Assembly (NCBI RefSeq): GCF_028622875.1
Contig: NZ_CP117709.1
Coordinates: 310,001 to 374,000, forward strand
Source of the DNA: Streptomyces sp. MMBL 11-1
GTDB lineage: Bacteria > Actinomycetota > Actinomycetes > Streptomycetales > Streptomycetaceae
Direction: 5' to 3'
DNA length: 64,000 nt
Position 1 is the stretch's first letter; each line of letters begins with the position of its first letter. Position numbers and translations under genes: made by a program. Positions 41,991 to 51,158 of the stretch are shown one piece after another. Below the pieces are notes generated by a model that made no database searches, was not told where the DNA came from, and saw nothing but the letters and a program-made list of their open reading frames with translations.

Positions 41991-42316
41991 GGGCAGCGCC
42001 GAAAGCCGTACGGGGACGGAGGCGGGGCGGGGGAAGGCGGGGCCTTTCGGGGCGGCGGACGATCTCCGCGACGTCGAACCGTGCGCATCGCGCTTTGGCC
42101 AAACGCTATTCGCTTGCCTCCCGGATGCGTCGGCGCCGTTCACCTTCACGGTCGGGAGCGCGGGCCGAAGCCATCGCCCACCAGCGGAAAGGTCCCTGCT
42201 GTTAACGAAAGCTTTAACGATGCTTAGGCGGGTCGGGCGCGCAGAACCCGCGTAAAACGGATTACCCAAAGATTGGGGCTCCCCATACAGCACATCGTGG
42301 GCTTAACTTAGGTGGC
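41991..42316. promoter_or_regulatory. Upstream region of the DUF6643 gene
   Basis: There is no gene in these 326 bases. The last 120 bases are AT-rich for the window. They contain a direct heptamer repeat TTAACGA at 42202-42208 and 42214-42220 (12-bp period), which could be a regulator site. Candidate promoter elements follow around 42225-42300, but I could not fix a -35/-10 pair. Confidence 0.45.
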
Positions 42317-42799
42317 ATGACGTCCCCCCGCTCCACCTTCGGCGGCGGCTACTACGCCGCGTCGTTCCCCGACACTCCGATCTACGACTCCTTGGTCGCG
42401 GAGCGGGGAACCCCTCAGATCGCGCCCATCCGGGTGCCGGCCGCCTATGACACCGGCAACAGCTACCTGCCGGCCCTGCCGTCGGCGCTGCCCGCCCTGC
42501 CCGCGGCCCCGTCGCAGCAGTCCGGTTACGGCTACCCGCAGCAGCAGCCGATGCCGCAGTACCAGCAGGCTCCGGCGCCGCACGCGCCGATGCAGCCCGC
42601 CCAGCTGCAGCACGCGCCCGCGCCGTACATCCCGCAGCAGCCCGCGGCGGTCCGCGGCTACCCGCAGCAGCCCCAGCCGCCGCGCCCCGCGCCCGCCACC
42701 GGGTACGAGTCGATGCGCCCGGCCTCGCCGCGGCCCGCGCCGGCGCAGTCGCCGTACGAGGACCCGTACAACCGGCCGTACCAGAGCCGGGGGTACTGA
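42317..42799 (+). CDS. DUF6643 family protein
   Basis: This 160-residue protein has the invariant start of the Streptomyces DUF6643 family (MTSPRSTFGGGYYAASFPDT, continuing to PIYDSLVAERGTPQIAPIRV). The rest is a disordered Pro/Gln/Ala/Tyr-rich region with repeated YPQQ and APAP motifs. There is no signal peptide or membrane segment. Function is unknown. The conserved first 55 residues with a long AT-rich promoter region suggest a well expressed and regulated gene. Confidence 0.88.
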   Translation: MTSPRSTFGGGYYAASFPDTPIYDSLVAERGTPQIAPIRVPAAYDTGNSYLPALPSALPALPAAPSQQSGYGYPQQQPMPQYQQAPAPHAPMQPAQLQHAPAPYIPQQPAAVRGYPQQPQPPRPAPATGYESMRPASPRPAPAQSPYEDPYNRPYQSRGY

Positions 42800-42928
42800 A
42801 CCGCGACTCCGTGCGGCGAGGTGCGCCGGGGGACGCACCGGGCATCAGGCACATCCCGGGCACAGGGGTGCCGCTGACGCCCGACAGCCCGCTCGTACGG
42901 GGTCCGGGGGTGCTGGCAGGATGGGCGC

Positions 42929-43765
42929 ATGAGCTTTCCCGTGCTCCGTTCCGCCCACGTCTATCCGGTCAAGTCGCTTGCCGCCCGCGCCTGCGACACG
43001 GTCGCCGTCGAGCCATGGGGACTCGTCGGCGACCGCCGCTGGATGCTGGTCGACAAGGCGTCCAAGGCCGTCACACAGCGTCAGCAGCCGTCCATGGCGC
43101 GGATCGCGGCCGAGCCGCTGCCGGACGGTGGCGTACTCCTGTCCGCGCCGGGCTTTCCGCCCCGGCGCGTCGAGGGGCCCCGGTCCGGCCGTCTGCTCAC
43201 CGTGGAGCTGCACCGGGACACCGTGGTGGTGGAGGAGGCGCCGGGCGACGTCCATGACTGGCTGAGCGCGGTCCTCGGTACGGAGGTCCGGCTCGTGCAT
43301 CTCGACGAGCCGTCGCACCGCAGGCCCGTCGACCCGCTCTTCGCCCGGCCCGGGGACATGGTCTCCCTCGCCGACGGCTTCCCGCTGCTGGTGACCACCA
43401 CGTCGTCGCTCGACGCGCTCAACGCCCTGATCGCCGCGGGCGACCGGCCCGGGGAGGGTCCGCTGCCGATGGACCGTTTCCGGCCCAATGTGGTGATCGG
43501 GGAGACCGAGGCGTGGGCGGAGGACGGCTGGCGGCGGATCGCCATCGGCGAGGTCGCCTTCACGGTGGCCAAGCCCTGCGGCCGCTGCGTGATCACGACG
43601 ACCGACCAGCGCACCGCCGAGCGGGGCCGGGAACCGCTGCTCACGCTGGCCCGCCACCGCCGGTTCGGCAAGCAGTTGGTCTTCGGCCAGAATCTGATCC
43701 CGGAGGGAACGGGAGTGATCAGGGTCGGGGACCCCGTCCGGATCCTCGACCCGCTGGACCGATAG
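42929..43765 (+). CDS. MOSC domain-containing protein (mARC/YcbX-like)
   Basis: The 278-residue protein has an N-terminal beta-barrel MOSC_N domain (HVYPVKSLAARACD, residues about 9-22). The MOSC domain carries RFRPNVVIG and KPCGRCVITTTD, the latter holding the conserved Cys that binds molybdenum cofactor in mARC-like reductases. It probably reduces N-hydroxylated or N-oxide compounds, or transfers sulfur, with an unknown redox partner. No [2Fe-2S] domain is fused. It is followed closely by the Rv1733c-like gene. Confidence 0.9.
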   Translation: MSFPVLRSAHVYPVKSLAARACDTVAVEPWGLVGDRRWMLVDKASKAVTQRQQPSMARIAAEPLPDGGVLLSAPGFPPRRVEGPRSGRLLTVELHRDTVVVEEAPGDVHDWLSAVLGTEVRLVHLDEPSHRRPVDPLFARPGDMVSLADGFPLLVTTTSSLDALNALIAAGDRPGEGPLPMDRFRPNVVIGETEAWAEDGWRRIAIGEVAFTVAKPCGRCVITTTDQRTAERGREPLLTLARHRRFGKQLVFGQNLIPEGTGVIRVGDPVRILDPLDR

Positions 43766-43842
43766 ACCGCCGGACCGACAGACCAACAGATCGAAGAACC
43801 AACAGATCGACAGATCGACGGAACGAGCAGGGGGGCGCGGGC

Positions 43843-44448
43843 GTGTGGGTGCTGTGGGCGCTGCTGCGCGGGCGGGGCAGTCCGCTGCGCCGCGCCACCG
43901 ACCGCCGCGAGGCCTGGGTGGCGCTCGGAGCGCTGGTGCTCCTCGTGATCGGCGCCCCGGCCGCGGGCTGGGCGGGCGGGACGGCCGCCGACGCCGCCCT
44001 CCAGCGGTCGGTGCGGGCCCAGCACGAGGAACGTCACCCCGTCGACGCGGTCGTGGTGGGTCCGGCGGGGCGGGGACGGTTCGCCAGTGATCCCGGGAGC
44101 GGCGTCGAACGGGTCGCGCGCACCTGGGTGGTGGCGTCCTGGCAGGCCCCGGACGGCAGTCCGCGCACCGGAAAGGTGGCCACCGCGTCGCGGCCGGGCG
44201 GCCCGGGGTCCCCGGTGCGGATCTGGACGGACGCGGCGGGCTACCCGGTGGAGCCGCCGATGGACGGGCGCACCGCCCGGACGCACGCGGTGCTGGGCGG
44301 CATCGGCACGTTCCTGCTCGCCGCCGCCTGCGTCGAGGCGGGCCGCCGGCTGACCGTGAGACGCATGGCGCGGCGGCGGTACGCACGGCTGGACCGGGAG
44401 TGGGCCGCTGTGGGCCCGGACTGGGGCAGGGCCGGAACGGGCGGCTGA
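43843..44448 (+). CDS. Rv1733c-like integral membrane protein
   Basis: This 201-residue protein has two membrane segments (about residues 30-52 and 150-170) flanking an extracytoplasmic region with TWVVASWQAPDGSPRTGKV and a WTDAAGYPVEPP motif, as in the Rv1733c family of actinobacteria. In mycobacteria the relative is part of the dormancy regulon; function is unknown. GTG at 43843 follows GGGGGG. The 77-base gap after the MOSC gene consists of short CAGATCGA-type repeats. Confidence 0.8.
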   Translation: MWVLWALLRGRGSPLRRATDRREAWVALGALVLLVIGAPAAGWAGGTAADAALQRSVRAQHEERHPVDAVVVGPAGRGRFASDPGSGVERVARTWVVASWQAPDGSPRTGKVATASRPGGPGSPVRIWTDAAGYPVEPPMDGRTARTHAVLGGIGTFLLAAACVEAGRRLTVRRMARRRYARLDREWAAVGPDWGRAGTGG

Positions 44449-44613
44449 CCACGGTCTCCCCCGGCCGGAGCGGCCGGCGGCGATCTCGCTCGGCGGGGCC
44501 GATCGTCAACTCCCGGCCCGCACGCGCGCTACGGTGGTCCGACCCCGTCCGCCTCCCCGGCGACGGACGGACCCGAGGCATCGCACAGCACGAGGTGGGG
44601 GCAGAGCAACTCC

Positions 44614-47043
44614 ATGGCACAGGGCACGGTCCAGGTGACGCACACCGGCACATCGCGATGGCGCCGCCGCACGGGCGAGTACGCCTCCCTCTCCGCGGCC
44701 CTGGAGGCGGCAGCCGACGGCGACGTGCTCACCGTCGCGCCCGGGACCTACCGGGAGAATCTCGTCGTCCATCGCGCGGTGACGCTGCGCGGCCCCGAGG
44801 GTTCGGCCGGTTCCGTACGGATCGCGCCGGTCGACGGCGTACCGCTGACCGTGCGCGCCTCCGCGGTGATCCAGGACCTCCATGTCGAGGGCCAGGACTC
44901 GGCGGCGCCCGCGCTGCTGGTCGAGGAGGGCACAGCGGAGCTGACGGACCTGCGGATCGTGACGCGGTCCGCCGCGGGCATCGAGGTGCGCGGCGCGGCC
45001 CGGCCCACCGTGCGGCGCTGCGCGGTCGACAATCCGGCCGGAGTCGGGATCGCCGTGCTGGACGGAGCGGGCGGCGTGTTCGAGGAGTGCGAGGTCCTCT
45101 CCTCGGGCCAGTCCGGGGTCTCGGTCCGCGACGGCGGGCATCCGCGCCTGGACCGCTGCCGGATCCACCACGCGTCCGGGGCGGGCATCGGCGTCACCGG
45201 CGAGGGCAGCGGCCTGGAGGCGTTCGGCTGCGAGGTGTACGAGATCAAGGGCAGCGGTATCCAGATCACCGCCCGCGCCTCGGCCCAGCTGACCGACTGC
45301 ACGGTGCACCGCACCTCGGCGGACGGCGTCACGCTGGATACCGACGCGGTGCTGACGCTCGCCGACTGCGACATCCACGACATCCCGGAGAACGCGATCG
45401 ACCTGCGGTCGCGTTCGGTGCTCACGCTGACCCGCTCCACGGTCCGCCGATTCGGCCGCAACGGGCTCTCGGTCTGGGATCCGGGGACCCGGGTCGACGC
45501 CAACCAGTGCGAGATCCACGACAGTACGGGCGACTACCCGGCGGTCTGGGTCAGCGACGGCGCGACGGTGATACTGGACGCCTGCCGGGTGCACGACGTG
45601 CCCGACGCGCTCTTCGTCCTCGACCGGGGGTCGCGCGCCGACGTCGTGGACAGCGACCTCTCCCAGATCCGCAACACCGCCGTCTCCGTGAGCGACGGGG
45701 CGACCGCCCAGCTGGACGACTGCCGGATCCGGGAGGCGTCCACGGGCGCCTGGTTCCGTGACCACGGCAGCGGCGGCACGCTGAACAACTGCACCATCGA
45801 CGCGGCGCAGACCGGGGTCATCGTCACCAAGGGCGCCGACCCCACCATCGAGCGGTGCGCGGTCACCTCTCCGGCCGAGGCGGGGTTCTACGTCTCGGCG
45901 GAGGGCCGGGGCACCTTCGACAGCTGCCGGGTGACCGGCAGCGAGGGCTACGGCTTCCACATCATGGACGGCTGTCGCACCACGCTCACCCGCTGCCGTA
46001 CCGAGCGGTGCGCCCGGGGCGGGTACGAGTTCCCCGAGGGCGACAACGGCGCCGCGGCCGGCCCGGTGGCCACGGACTGCACGAGCGACGAGAGCGGTCT
46101 GCGTACGGCTTTGGCCCCGCCGCCCGCCGTGCTGACGGAAACCCGGTCCACGCCCGGCCTGCTGGGCGCGCTGCCCGGACAGCGCGTGGTCGAACCCGCT
46201 CCGGAGCCGGTCGTCCCGGCGGAACCGGCCCGGGACGCCGCCGCCGTCCTCGGCGAGCTGGACGCGCTCGTGGGCCTGGACAGCGTCAAGCGCGAGGTGC
46301 GGGCGCTCACGGACATGATCGAGGTGGGCCGCCGCCGTCAGGAGGCCGGGCTCAAGGCCGCGTCCGTCCGCCGCCACCTCGTCTTCACCGGCTCTCCCGG
46401 TACGGGTAAGACCACGGTCGCCCGGCTGTACGGGGAGATCCTGGCCTCGCTCGGGGTGCTGGAGCGCGGCCATCTGGTCGAGGTGTCCCGGGTGGACCTG
46501 GTCGGGGAGCACATCGGCTCGACGGCGATCCGGACGCAGGAGGCGTTCGACCGGGCGCGCGGCGGGGTGCTGTTCGTCGACGAGGCGTACGCCCTCTCCC
46601 CCGAGGACTCCGGCCGGGACTTCGGGCGGGAGGCCATCGACACGCTGGTGAAGCTGATGGAGGACCACCGGGACGCGGTGGTCGTGATCGTCGCGGGCTA
46701 CACCCACGAGATGGAGCGGTTCCTCACCGTCAACCCCGGGGTGGCCTCGCGGTTCTCCCGGACCATCACCTTCCATGACTATCTGCCCGAGGAGCTGCTG
46801 CGGATCGTCGAGCAGCAGGCCGAGGAGCACGAGTACAGCCTGGCGGAGGGTGCCGGGGAGGCGCTCCTGAAGTACTTCACGGCGCTCCCCAAAGGCCCCG
46901 CCTTCGGCAACGGCCGCACCGCCCGCCAGACCTTCGAGTCGATGGTGGAGCGGCACGCGGGCCGGGTCGCCCAGCTCGCCGAGACGAGCACGGACGACCT
47001 GACCCTGCTCTATCCGGAGGACCTTCCCGAGCTGCCCCTCTGA
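44614..47043 (+). CDS. Beta-helix repeat protein fused to a CbxX/CfqX-type AAA+ ATPase
   Basis: The 809-residue protein begins with about 500 residues of right-handed parallel beta-helix. An entry motif SLSAALEAAADGDVLTVAPG leads to many repeats of the form GxGIxVxxGxxPxLxxCxI. After a linker comes an AAA+ domain with Walker A GSPGTGKT, Walker B GVLFVDEAYAL and sensor/arginine-finger region GVASRFSRTITF. The ATPase resembles rubisco-activase CbxX and type VII secretion EccA. It may remodel a protein complex using the beta-helix as a docking surface. No type VII genes adjoin. The 3' end overlaps the convergent gene by 34 bases. Confidence 0.9.
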   Translation: MAQGTVQVTHTGTSRWRRRTGEYASLSAALEAAADGDVLTVAPGTYRENLVVHRAVTLRGPEGSAGSVRIAPVDGVPLTVRASAVIQDLHVEGQDSAAPALLVEEGTAELTDLRIVTRSAAGIEVRGAARPTVRRCAVDNPAGVGIAVLDGAGGVFEECEVLSSGQSGVSVRDGGHPRLDRCRIHHASGAGIGVTGEGSGLEAFGCEVYEIKGSGIQITARASAQLTDCTVHRTSADGVTLDTDAVLTLADCDIHDIPENAIDLRSRSVLTLTRSTVRRFGRNGLSVWDPGTRVDANQCEIHDSTGDYPAVWVSDGATVILDACRVHDVPDALFVLDRGSRADVVDSDLSQIRNTAVSVSDGATAQLDDCRIREASTGAWFRDHGSGGTLNNCTIDAAQTGVIVTKGADPTIERCAVTSPAEAGFYVSAEGRGTFDSCRVTGSEGYGFHIMDGCRTTLTRCRTERCARGGYEFPEGDNGAAAGPVATDCTSDESGLRTALAPPPAVLTETRSTPGLLGALPGQRVVEPAPEPVVPAEPARDAAAVLGELDALVGLDSVKREVRALTDMIEVGRRRQEAGLKAASVRRHLVFTGSPGTGKTTVARLYGEILASLGVLERGHLVEVSRVDLVGEHIGSTAIRTQEAFDRARGGVLFVDEAYALSPEDSGRDFGREAIDTLVKLMEDHRDAVVVIVAGYTHEMERFLTVNPGVASRFSRTITFHDYLPEELLRIVEQQAEEHEYSLAEGAGEALLKYFTALPKGPAFGNGRTARQTFESMVERHAGRVAQLAETSTDDLTLLYPEDLPELPL

Positions 47044-49631
47044 GGTCCTCCCTCCGGCTGCGGCAGGCCGGCCCCGGCCTGCCGGGGCACCAGCGGCCCC
47101 AGTTCGTCGAGGAGCGCGGCCCGCTCCTCGGCGAAGGCCGGGTCGGCCTGGTAGTCGGAGTGCCCGAGGATCGGTTCGGGCAACGGGAGTTCCGTGGTCC
47201 GCCCGTAGGCCAGCGGGTCCTTCAGGGGGCCCCGGTCGACGCCCGGGTCGGGTTCGGCGCAGATGCGGACGGGCCCGCCGATCGGGTCGGTGGCCCGCCA
47301 CAGATTGCGCCAGCAGTGCACCGAGCGGTGCAGCCCGAGCAGCGGACCGGGGCCGAAGTAGGCCGGGAACCAGCGCCCGTACAGCCGCTCCAGGGGGGAG
47401 CCGTAGGTGAGCAGCGCGACCCGGCGGCGGGTCGCGTCGGGCAGTTGCCAGACGGCGGAGGCGGCGAGCACGCTGCCCTGCGAGTGGCCCGAGATGACGA
47501 GCCGGCCCCGGGGCGTGGTGGCCGTCCAGGCCGACATCCGGGAGGCCAGGTCGGGGACAGCGCGCTCGGCGTAGCACGGGGGCGCGAAGGGGTGGGCGGC
47601 GCGCGGCCAGAAGGTGCCCACGTCCCAGAGGATGCCGATGGTGCGGCGGGCCGAGGCGTCCTTGTAGGCGCGTCGGCCGCCGGCGACGAACAGGACGAAG
47701 CCGAGACCGATCAGCCAGGAGCCGGTCGACTGTGCGGCCTCGGCGAACGATTCGAGGAGCGGCCAGCTCCCGTCGGCGGCCCGGCCCGGCACCTCGTCAC
47801 TGCGCCAGGATCCGGCGATCGCGCCCGCCCCGAGCAGCAGGGTGGCCCCGGAGACCACGCCGACGATCCAGGGCGCCGAGTCGGTGAGCGCGGCGGTCGC
47901 GCGGATGCGGGCGATGCGGCGGGTACGGCCCTCGTCGGGCGGTTCGGGGGCGTACTCCGCCTCGATGACCGGGCCCAGGCGGCGGGCGGTGCGAACGGTG
48001 CGGACGATCAGCACCAGGACCGGAACGAGCAGGAGCAGCAGGAGCACGGGGATGACGGAGGCCTGCCAGCTGAGCAGGACCGGCGGCCCGGCGATGTCGG
48101 TGGGGTGGCCCATGCCCGGGCTCCCGGGCCCGTCAAGCCAGTCGGCGACGCGCTGGGCGACGCCGCCGGTCATCACGCCGCCGAGGGCGCAGGCGAGCAT
48201 GGCGACCGTGGGGCCGCCGAGTCCGTACAGGATGGTGCGCGGTTCGGGGGTGCGGCGGTAGAGGTCCCGGGCGACCAGGGCGAGGACGACGACGAGGACC
48301 CCCTGGCCGAGCGCGAGCAGGCGGAAGGCGGTCTCGCCGGGGAGGCTGCCCGAGGACCGCCAGTCCGGGCGCGACCAGGAGGCGTACACGACGGCGAGGG
48401 CGAGCAGGGCGAGCGCGGAGCCGGGCAGACAGGTGGTGAGGGCGGCGTCCAGGCGGGTGTCGCGGGTCCGTTCGCTGCGGCCCCGGCGGCAGACGACCCA
48501 GACGACGACGATCGCGCACAGGGCGATGCCGCCCTCGGTGGCGGCGCCGAGGAACCGGGGCACGGGGCCGTCGGTGCTCCGGTCGTGCCGGGCGGCGGCG
48601 CCGGCGACGGCCGCGGCGACGGTCAGGAACCCGGCCGCCGTGTGGGCGGCGCGGAGCCGGGCGACGATCCGGCGCCCGTACCAGAAGCCGGGCCTGCCGA
48701 GCGCGGGGCGGACCGGAGCGGGCGGGTGCGGGGCCCCGTCGGTGTCCGGGTCGGGCGCGCCGGGGCCGTGGGCCTCCCGCGGCCCCTCGGGGTCGTGCGC
48801 GTCCATGTCGGCTTCGTCCAGGGGGCATTGGGACTCGTACGCACTCCAGGTCCGGTTGGACAGGTACCACAGGAGCCCCACGAGGGCCGCGGGCACGACG
48901 GCGGCCAGGGCGAGGCGGCGGCCGGGCTGGGACCACCAGCCGCCCTGATGCGCCGACAGGAAGCCGAGCCAGGAGCGGCGTTCGGCACAGGCCTCGGCGC
49001 CCGCGCACTGCCAGGCCAGCAGGTCCAGGGCGACTTCGCAGGCGGCCGCCGTGAGCAGCACGGTGAGGCTGAGTGCGACGAGCCGCACCAGCACGCCGTA
49101 CAGCCGGACCGCGCGGGTGCGGCCGGTGGCGGTGGGACGCATCCAGTGGGCGAGGTTGACCACCATGAACGGCAGGAGCAGCAGCCACAGCGCGCGGGAG
49201 CCGTTGCCGGAGGTGAGGCCGGACCAGCAGTACGCCTCGGCGACGGGCTCGTCCCGGTAGCGCTCGGGGTGCTTCTCGCCGTGGGCGTCCTCGGTGCGCC
49301 GGTACACGGCCGCGGTCTCGTCCCCGGTGACCCGGACGGTACGGGGGTCTCCCAGTACCTCCTGCGGGGTGGCGCCGCCGACGCCGTGGACGAGCAGTTC
49401 CAGGGCGGTCCCGGTGTGCCGCGGAGACGGGGAGGACGGCGGGGGCGAGGGCGTGGCGGCAGGAGCCAAGGGGGACTCTCTCTCGGGCGCGTCGGCCTCG
49501 CGGCCGACGAAGACGTGCGCAGGGGCGGGTGGTGCGGGGCCGGGGGCGCCGTGGGCTCCGGGCGTGGTGCACCACCGGTCGCGGGGTTCCCAGGATTCCG
49601 GGCGCGGGGCGGGTGCGTGAAGCGGTCTCAC
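47010..49631 (-). CDS. Large multi-pass membrane protein with alpha/beta-hydrolase active site
   Basis: The 873-residue protein has a disordered Pro-rich N-terminus and a hydrolase-like start ELLVHGVGGATPQEVLGDP (residues about 82-100). About ten to twelve membrane segments are spread through residues 150-680. A C-terminal lipase-type nucleophile elbow GHSQGSVLAASAVWQL follows the membrane part. The hydrolase fold thus seems split by the membrane region. This type is common in Streptomyces with no known substrate. GTG at 49631 follows GGGGAG. It is convergent with the AAA gene and divergent from the DeoR gene. Confidence 0.85.
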   Translation of the reverse strand: MRPLHAPAPRPESWEPRDRWCTTPGAHGAPGPAPPAPAHVFVGREADAPERESPLAPAATPSPPPSSPSPRHTGTALELLVHGVGGATPQEVLGDPRTVRVTGDETAAVYRRTEDAHGEKHPERYRDEPVAEAYCWSGLTSGNGSRALWLLLLPFMVVNLAHWMRPTATGRTRAVRLYGVLVRLVALSLTVLLTAAACEVALDLLAWQCAGAEACAERRSWLGFLSAHQGGWWSQPGRRLALAAVVPAALVGLLWYLSNRTWSAYESQCPLDEADMDAHDPEGPREAHGPGAPDPDTDGAPHPPAPVRPALGRPGFWYGRRIVARLRAAHTAAGFLTVAAAVAGAAARHDRSTDGPVPRFLGAATEGGIALCAIVVVWVVCRRGRSERTRDTRLDAALTTCLPGSALALLALAVVYASWSRPDWRSSGSLPGETAFRLLALGQGVLVVVLALVARDLYRRTPEPRTILYGLGGPTVAMLACALGGVMTGGVAQRVADWLDGPGSPGMGHPTDIAGPPVLLSWQASVIPVLLLLLLVPVLVLIVRTVRTARRLGPVIEAEYAPEPPDEGRTRRIARIRATAALTDSAPWIVGVVSGATLLLGAGAIAGSWRSDEVPGRAADGSWPLLESFAEAAQSTGSWLIGLGFVLFVAGGRRAYKDASARRTIGILWDVGTFWPRAAHPFAPPCYAERAVPDLASRMSAWTATTPRGRLVISGHSQGSVLAASAVWQLPDATRRRVALLTYGSPLERLYGRWFPAYFGPGPLLGLHRSVHCWRNLWRATDPIGGPVRICAEPDPGVDRGPLKDPLAYGRTTELPLPEPILGHSDYQADPAFAEERAALLDELGPLVPRQAGAGLPQPEGGPQRGSSGRSSG

Positions 49632-49734
49632 GGAATCTCCCCAGGTGATACGCCGGGCATGCCTGCGTGGCAGGATGAGCGTGTCGCGCAGACCGCTGCG
49701 GACCGTACGGCAGAGGGAAGGACCGGACCCGGCG

Positions 49735-50595
49735 TTGAGCGAGAATCAGAACCTGCTCGCGGAGCAGCGACGTGCGCTGATCCTCGACGAGGTGCGCAGG
49801 CGCGGTGGGGTCCGGGTCAACGAGCTGACCCGCAAGCTGAACGTCTCCGACATGACGATCCGCCGGGATCTGGACGCGCTGGACCGCCAGGGCGTGATCG
49901 AGAAGGTCCACGGCGGTGCGGTCCCGGTCGTCGAGGCGAGTACGCACGAGCCCGGGTTCGAGGCGAAGTCGGCGCTGGAGCTGAGCGCCAAGGAGGACAT
50001 CGCGCGGGCGGCGGCGGCGTTGGCGGTACCCGGCAGCGCGATCGCGCTCTCGGGCGGGACGACGACCTTCGCTCTGGCCCGGCATCTGCTGGACGTGCCG
50101 GATCTGACGGTGGTGACCAACTCGGTGCGGGTGGCCGACGTGTTCCACGACGCGCAGCGTCCGGCCGGGGGGCGCGGCGCGCGGCCCGGGGCGGCGACGG
50201 TGGTGCTGACGGGCGGGGTGCGCACCCCCTCGGACTCGCTGGTCGGGCCGGTCGCGGACCGGGCCATCGACTCCCTGCACTTCGATGTGCTGTTCCTCGG
50301 CGTGCACGGGATCTCGGCCGAGGCCGGGCTCTCGACCCCCAACCTCGCGGAGGCGGAGACCAACCGCCGTTTCGTCCGGGCGGCGCGCCGGATCGTGGTC
50401 GTGGCCGATCACACCAAGTGGGGTACGGTGGGCCTGAGTTCCTTCGCCGCGCTGGAGGAGGTCGACACGTTCGTCACGGACGCGGGCCTGGCTCCGCGGA
50501 CACGCGCGGAGATCGGGGAGCATCTGCCGGGCCTGCTGGTGGCGGGCGACGCCCCCGCCGGGGCCGAGGGGGCTTCGCCCGCCACCGAGGGCTGA
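49735..50595 (+). CDS. DeoR/GlpR-family transcriptional regulator
   Basis: This 286-residue repressor has an N-terminal DeoR helix-turn-helix (RRRGGVRVNELTRKLNVSDM then TIRRDLDALDRQG). The sugar-phosphate sensing DeoRC domain carries IALSGGTTTFALARHL, VLTGGVRTPSDSLVGP and VVVADHTKWGTVGLSSFA. It should respond to a phosphorylated sugar and repress carbohydrate genes; no target adjoins. TTG at 49735 is used because the family start SENQNLLAEQRRALIL follows directly. A GTG at 49681 and an ATG-type start at 49645 are in frame. Confidence 0.93.
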   Translation: MSENQNLLAEQRRALILDEVRRRGGVRVNELTRKLNVSDMTIRRDLDALDRQGVIEKVHGGAVPVVEASTHEPGFEAKSALELSAKEDIARAAAALAVPGSAIALSGGTTTFALARHLLDVPDLTVVTNSVRVADVFHDAQRPAGGRGARPGAATVVLTGGVRTPSDSLVGPVADRAIDSLHFDVLFLGVHGISAEAGLSTPNLAEAETNRRFVRAARRIVVVADHTKWGTVGLSSFAALEEVDTFVTDAGLAPRTRAEIGEHLPGLLVAGDAPAGAEGASPATEG

Positions 50596-50657
50596 CGCGG
50601 GCCCTTCGGGTTCCGTTCGGCGCGGCGGGTCCGCCGGGCACCCCATAGGATCGTGGG

Positions 50658-51104
50658 GTGGCCGTCTTCCGGATCGAGCGTTTCTCCCCTCTCCCCGCAG
50701 CCGAGGCCTGGCGCCGGGTGACCGACTGGGAACGGCACGGGGCGCAGGTTCCGTTGACCGCGATCTCGGTCCCGACCGGCCTTCCCTCGCAGCTCGGGAC
50801 GGTCTTCGTGGCGCGTACGGGGCTGGGTCCCCTGGCGTTCGACGACCCGATGGAAGTGGTGCGGTGGACGCCGCCCGCCGGGGGCCGGGCCGGGGTCTGC
50901 CGCCTGGAGAAGCGGGGGGCCGTGGTGCTGGGCCGGGCCTCGATCGACGTGCTTCCCACGGATTCCGGTTCCCATGTGGTCTGGGTCGAGGAACTGCGGG
51001 TGCGGCTGGTGCCCCGGTGGGGTGATCCGCTGCTCGCCTCCGCCGGGCGGCGGATGTTCGGCAAGGTCCTGGACGCCCTGCTCGCCTCCCCCGGCGAAAC
51101 GTAG
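50658..51104 (+). CDS. SRPBCC-family small-molecule-binding protein
   Basis: This 148-residue single-domain protein has the START/SRPBCC pattern: an N-terminal strand and helix (FRIERFSPLPAAEAWRRVTD), mid strands GTVFVARTGLGP, and a long C-terminal helix. Such folds bind hydrophobic ligands or act as polyketide aromatases; the substrate is unknown. It starts 62 bases after the DeoR gene and is followed by the NAD-binding gene and another SRPBCC gene on the same strand, suggesting one transcription unit. Confidence 0.75.
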   Translation: MAVFRIERFSPLPAAEAWRRVTDWERHGAQVPLTAISVPTGLPSQLGTVFVARTGLGPLAFDDPMEVVRWTPPAGGRAGVCRLEKRGAVVLGRASIDVLPTDSGSHVVWVEELRVRLVPRWGDPLLASAGRRMFGKVLDALLASPGET

Positions 51105-51158
51105 GACGGCCGGGGGCGCGGGGCGCTCGCGGCGGTGCGCCGGGCGGGCGCGAGGGTC

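Noticed and set aside
47160..50648. Plus-strand frame of about 1160 codons opposite the large membrane hydrolase
   Set aside because: It is Gly/Arg/Ala low-complexity throughout and spans both the membrane-protein gene and the DeoR gene in non-coding phase.
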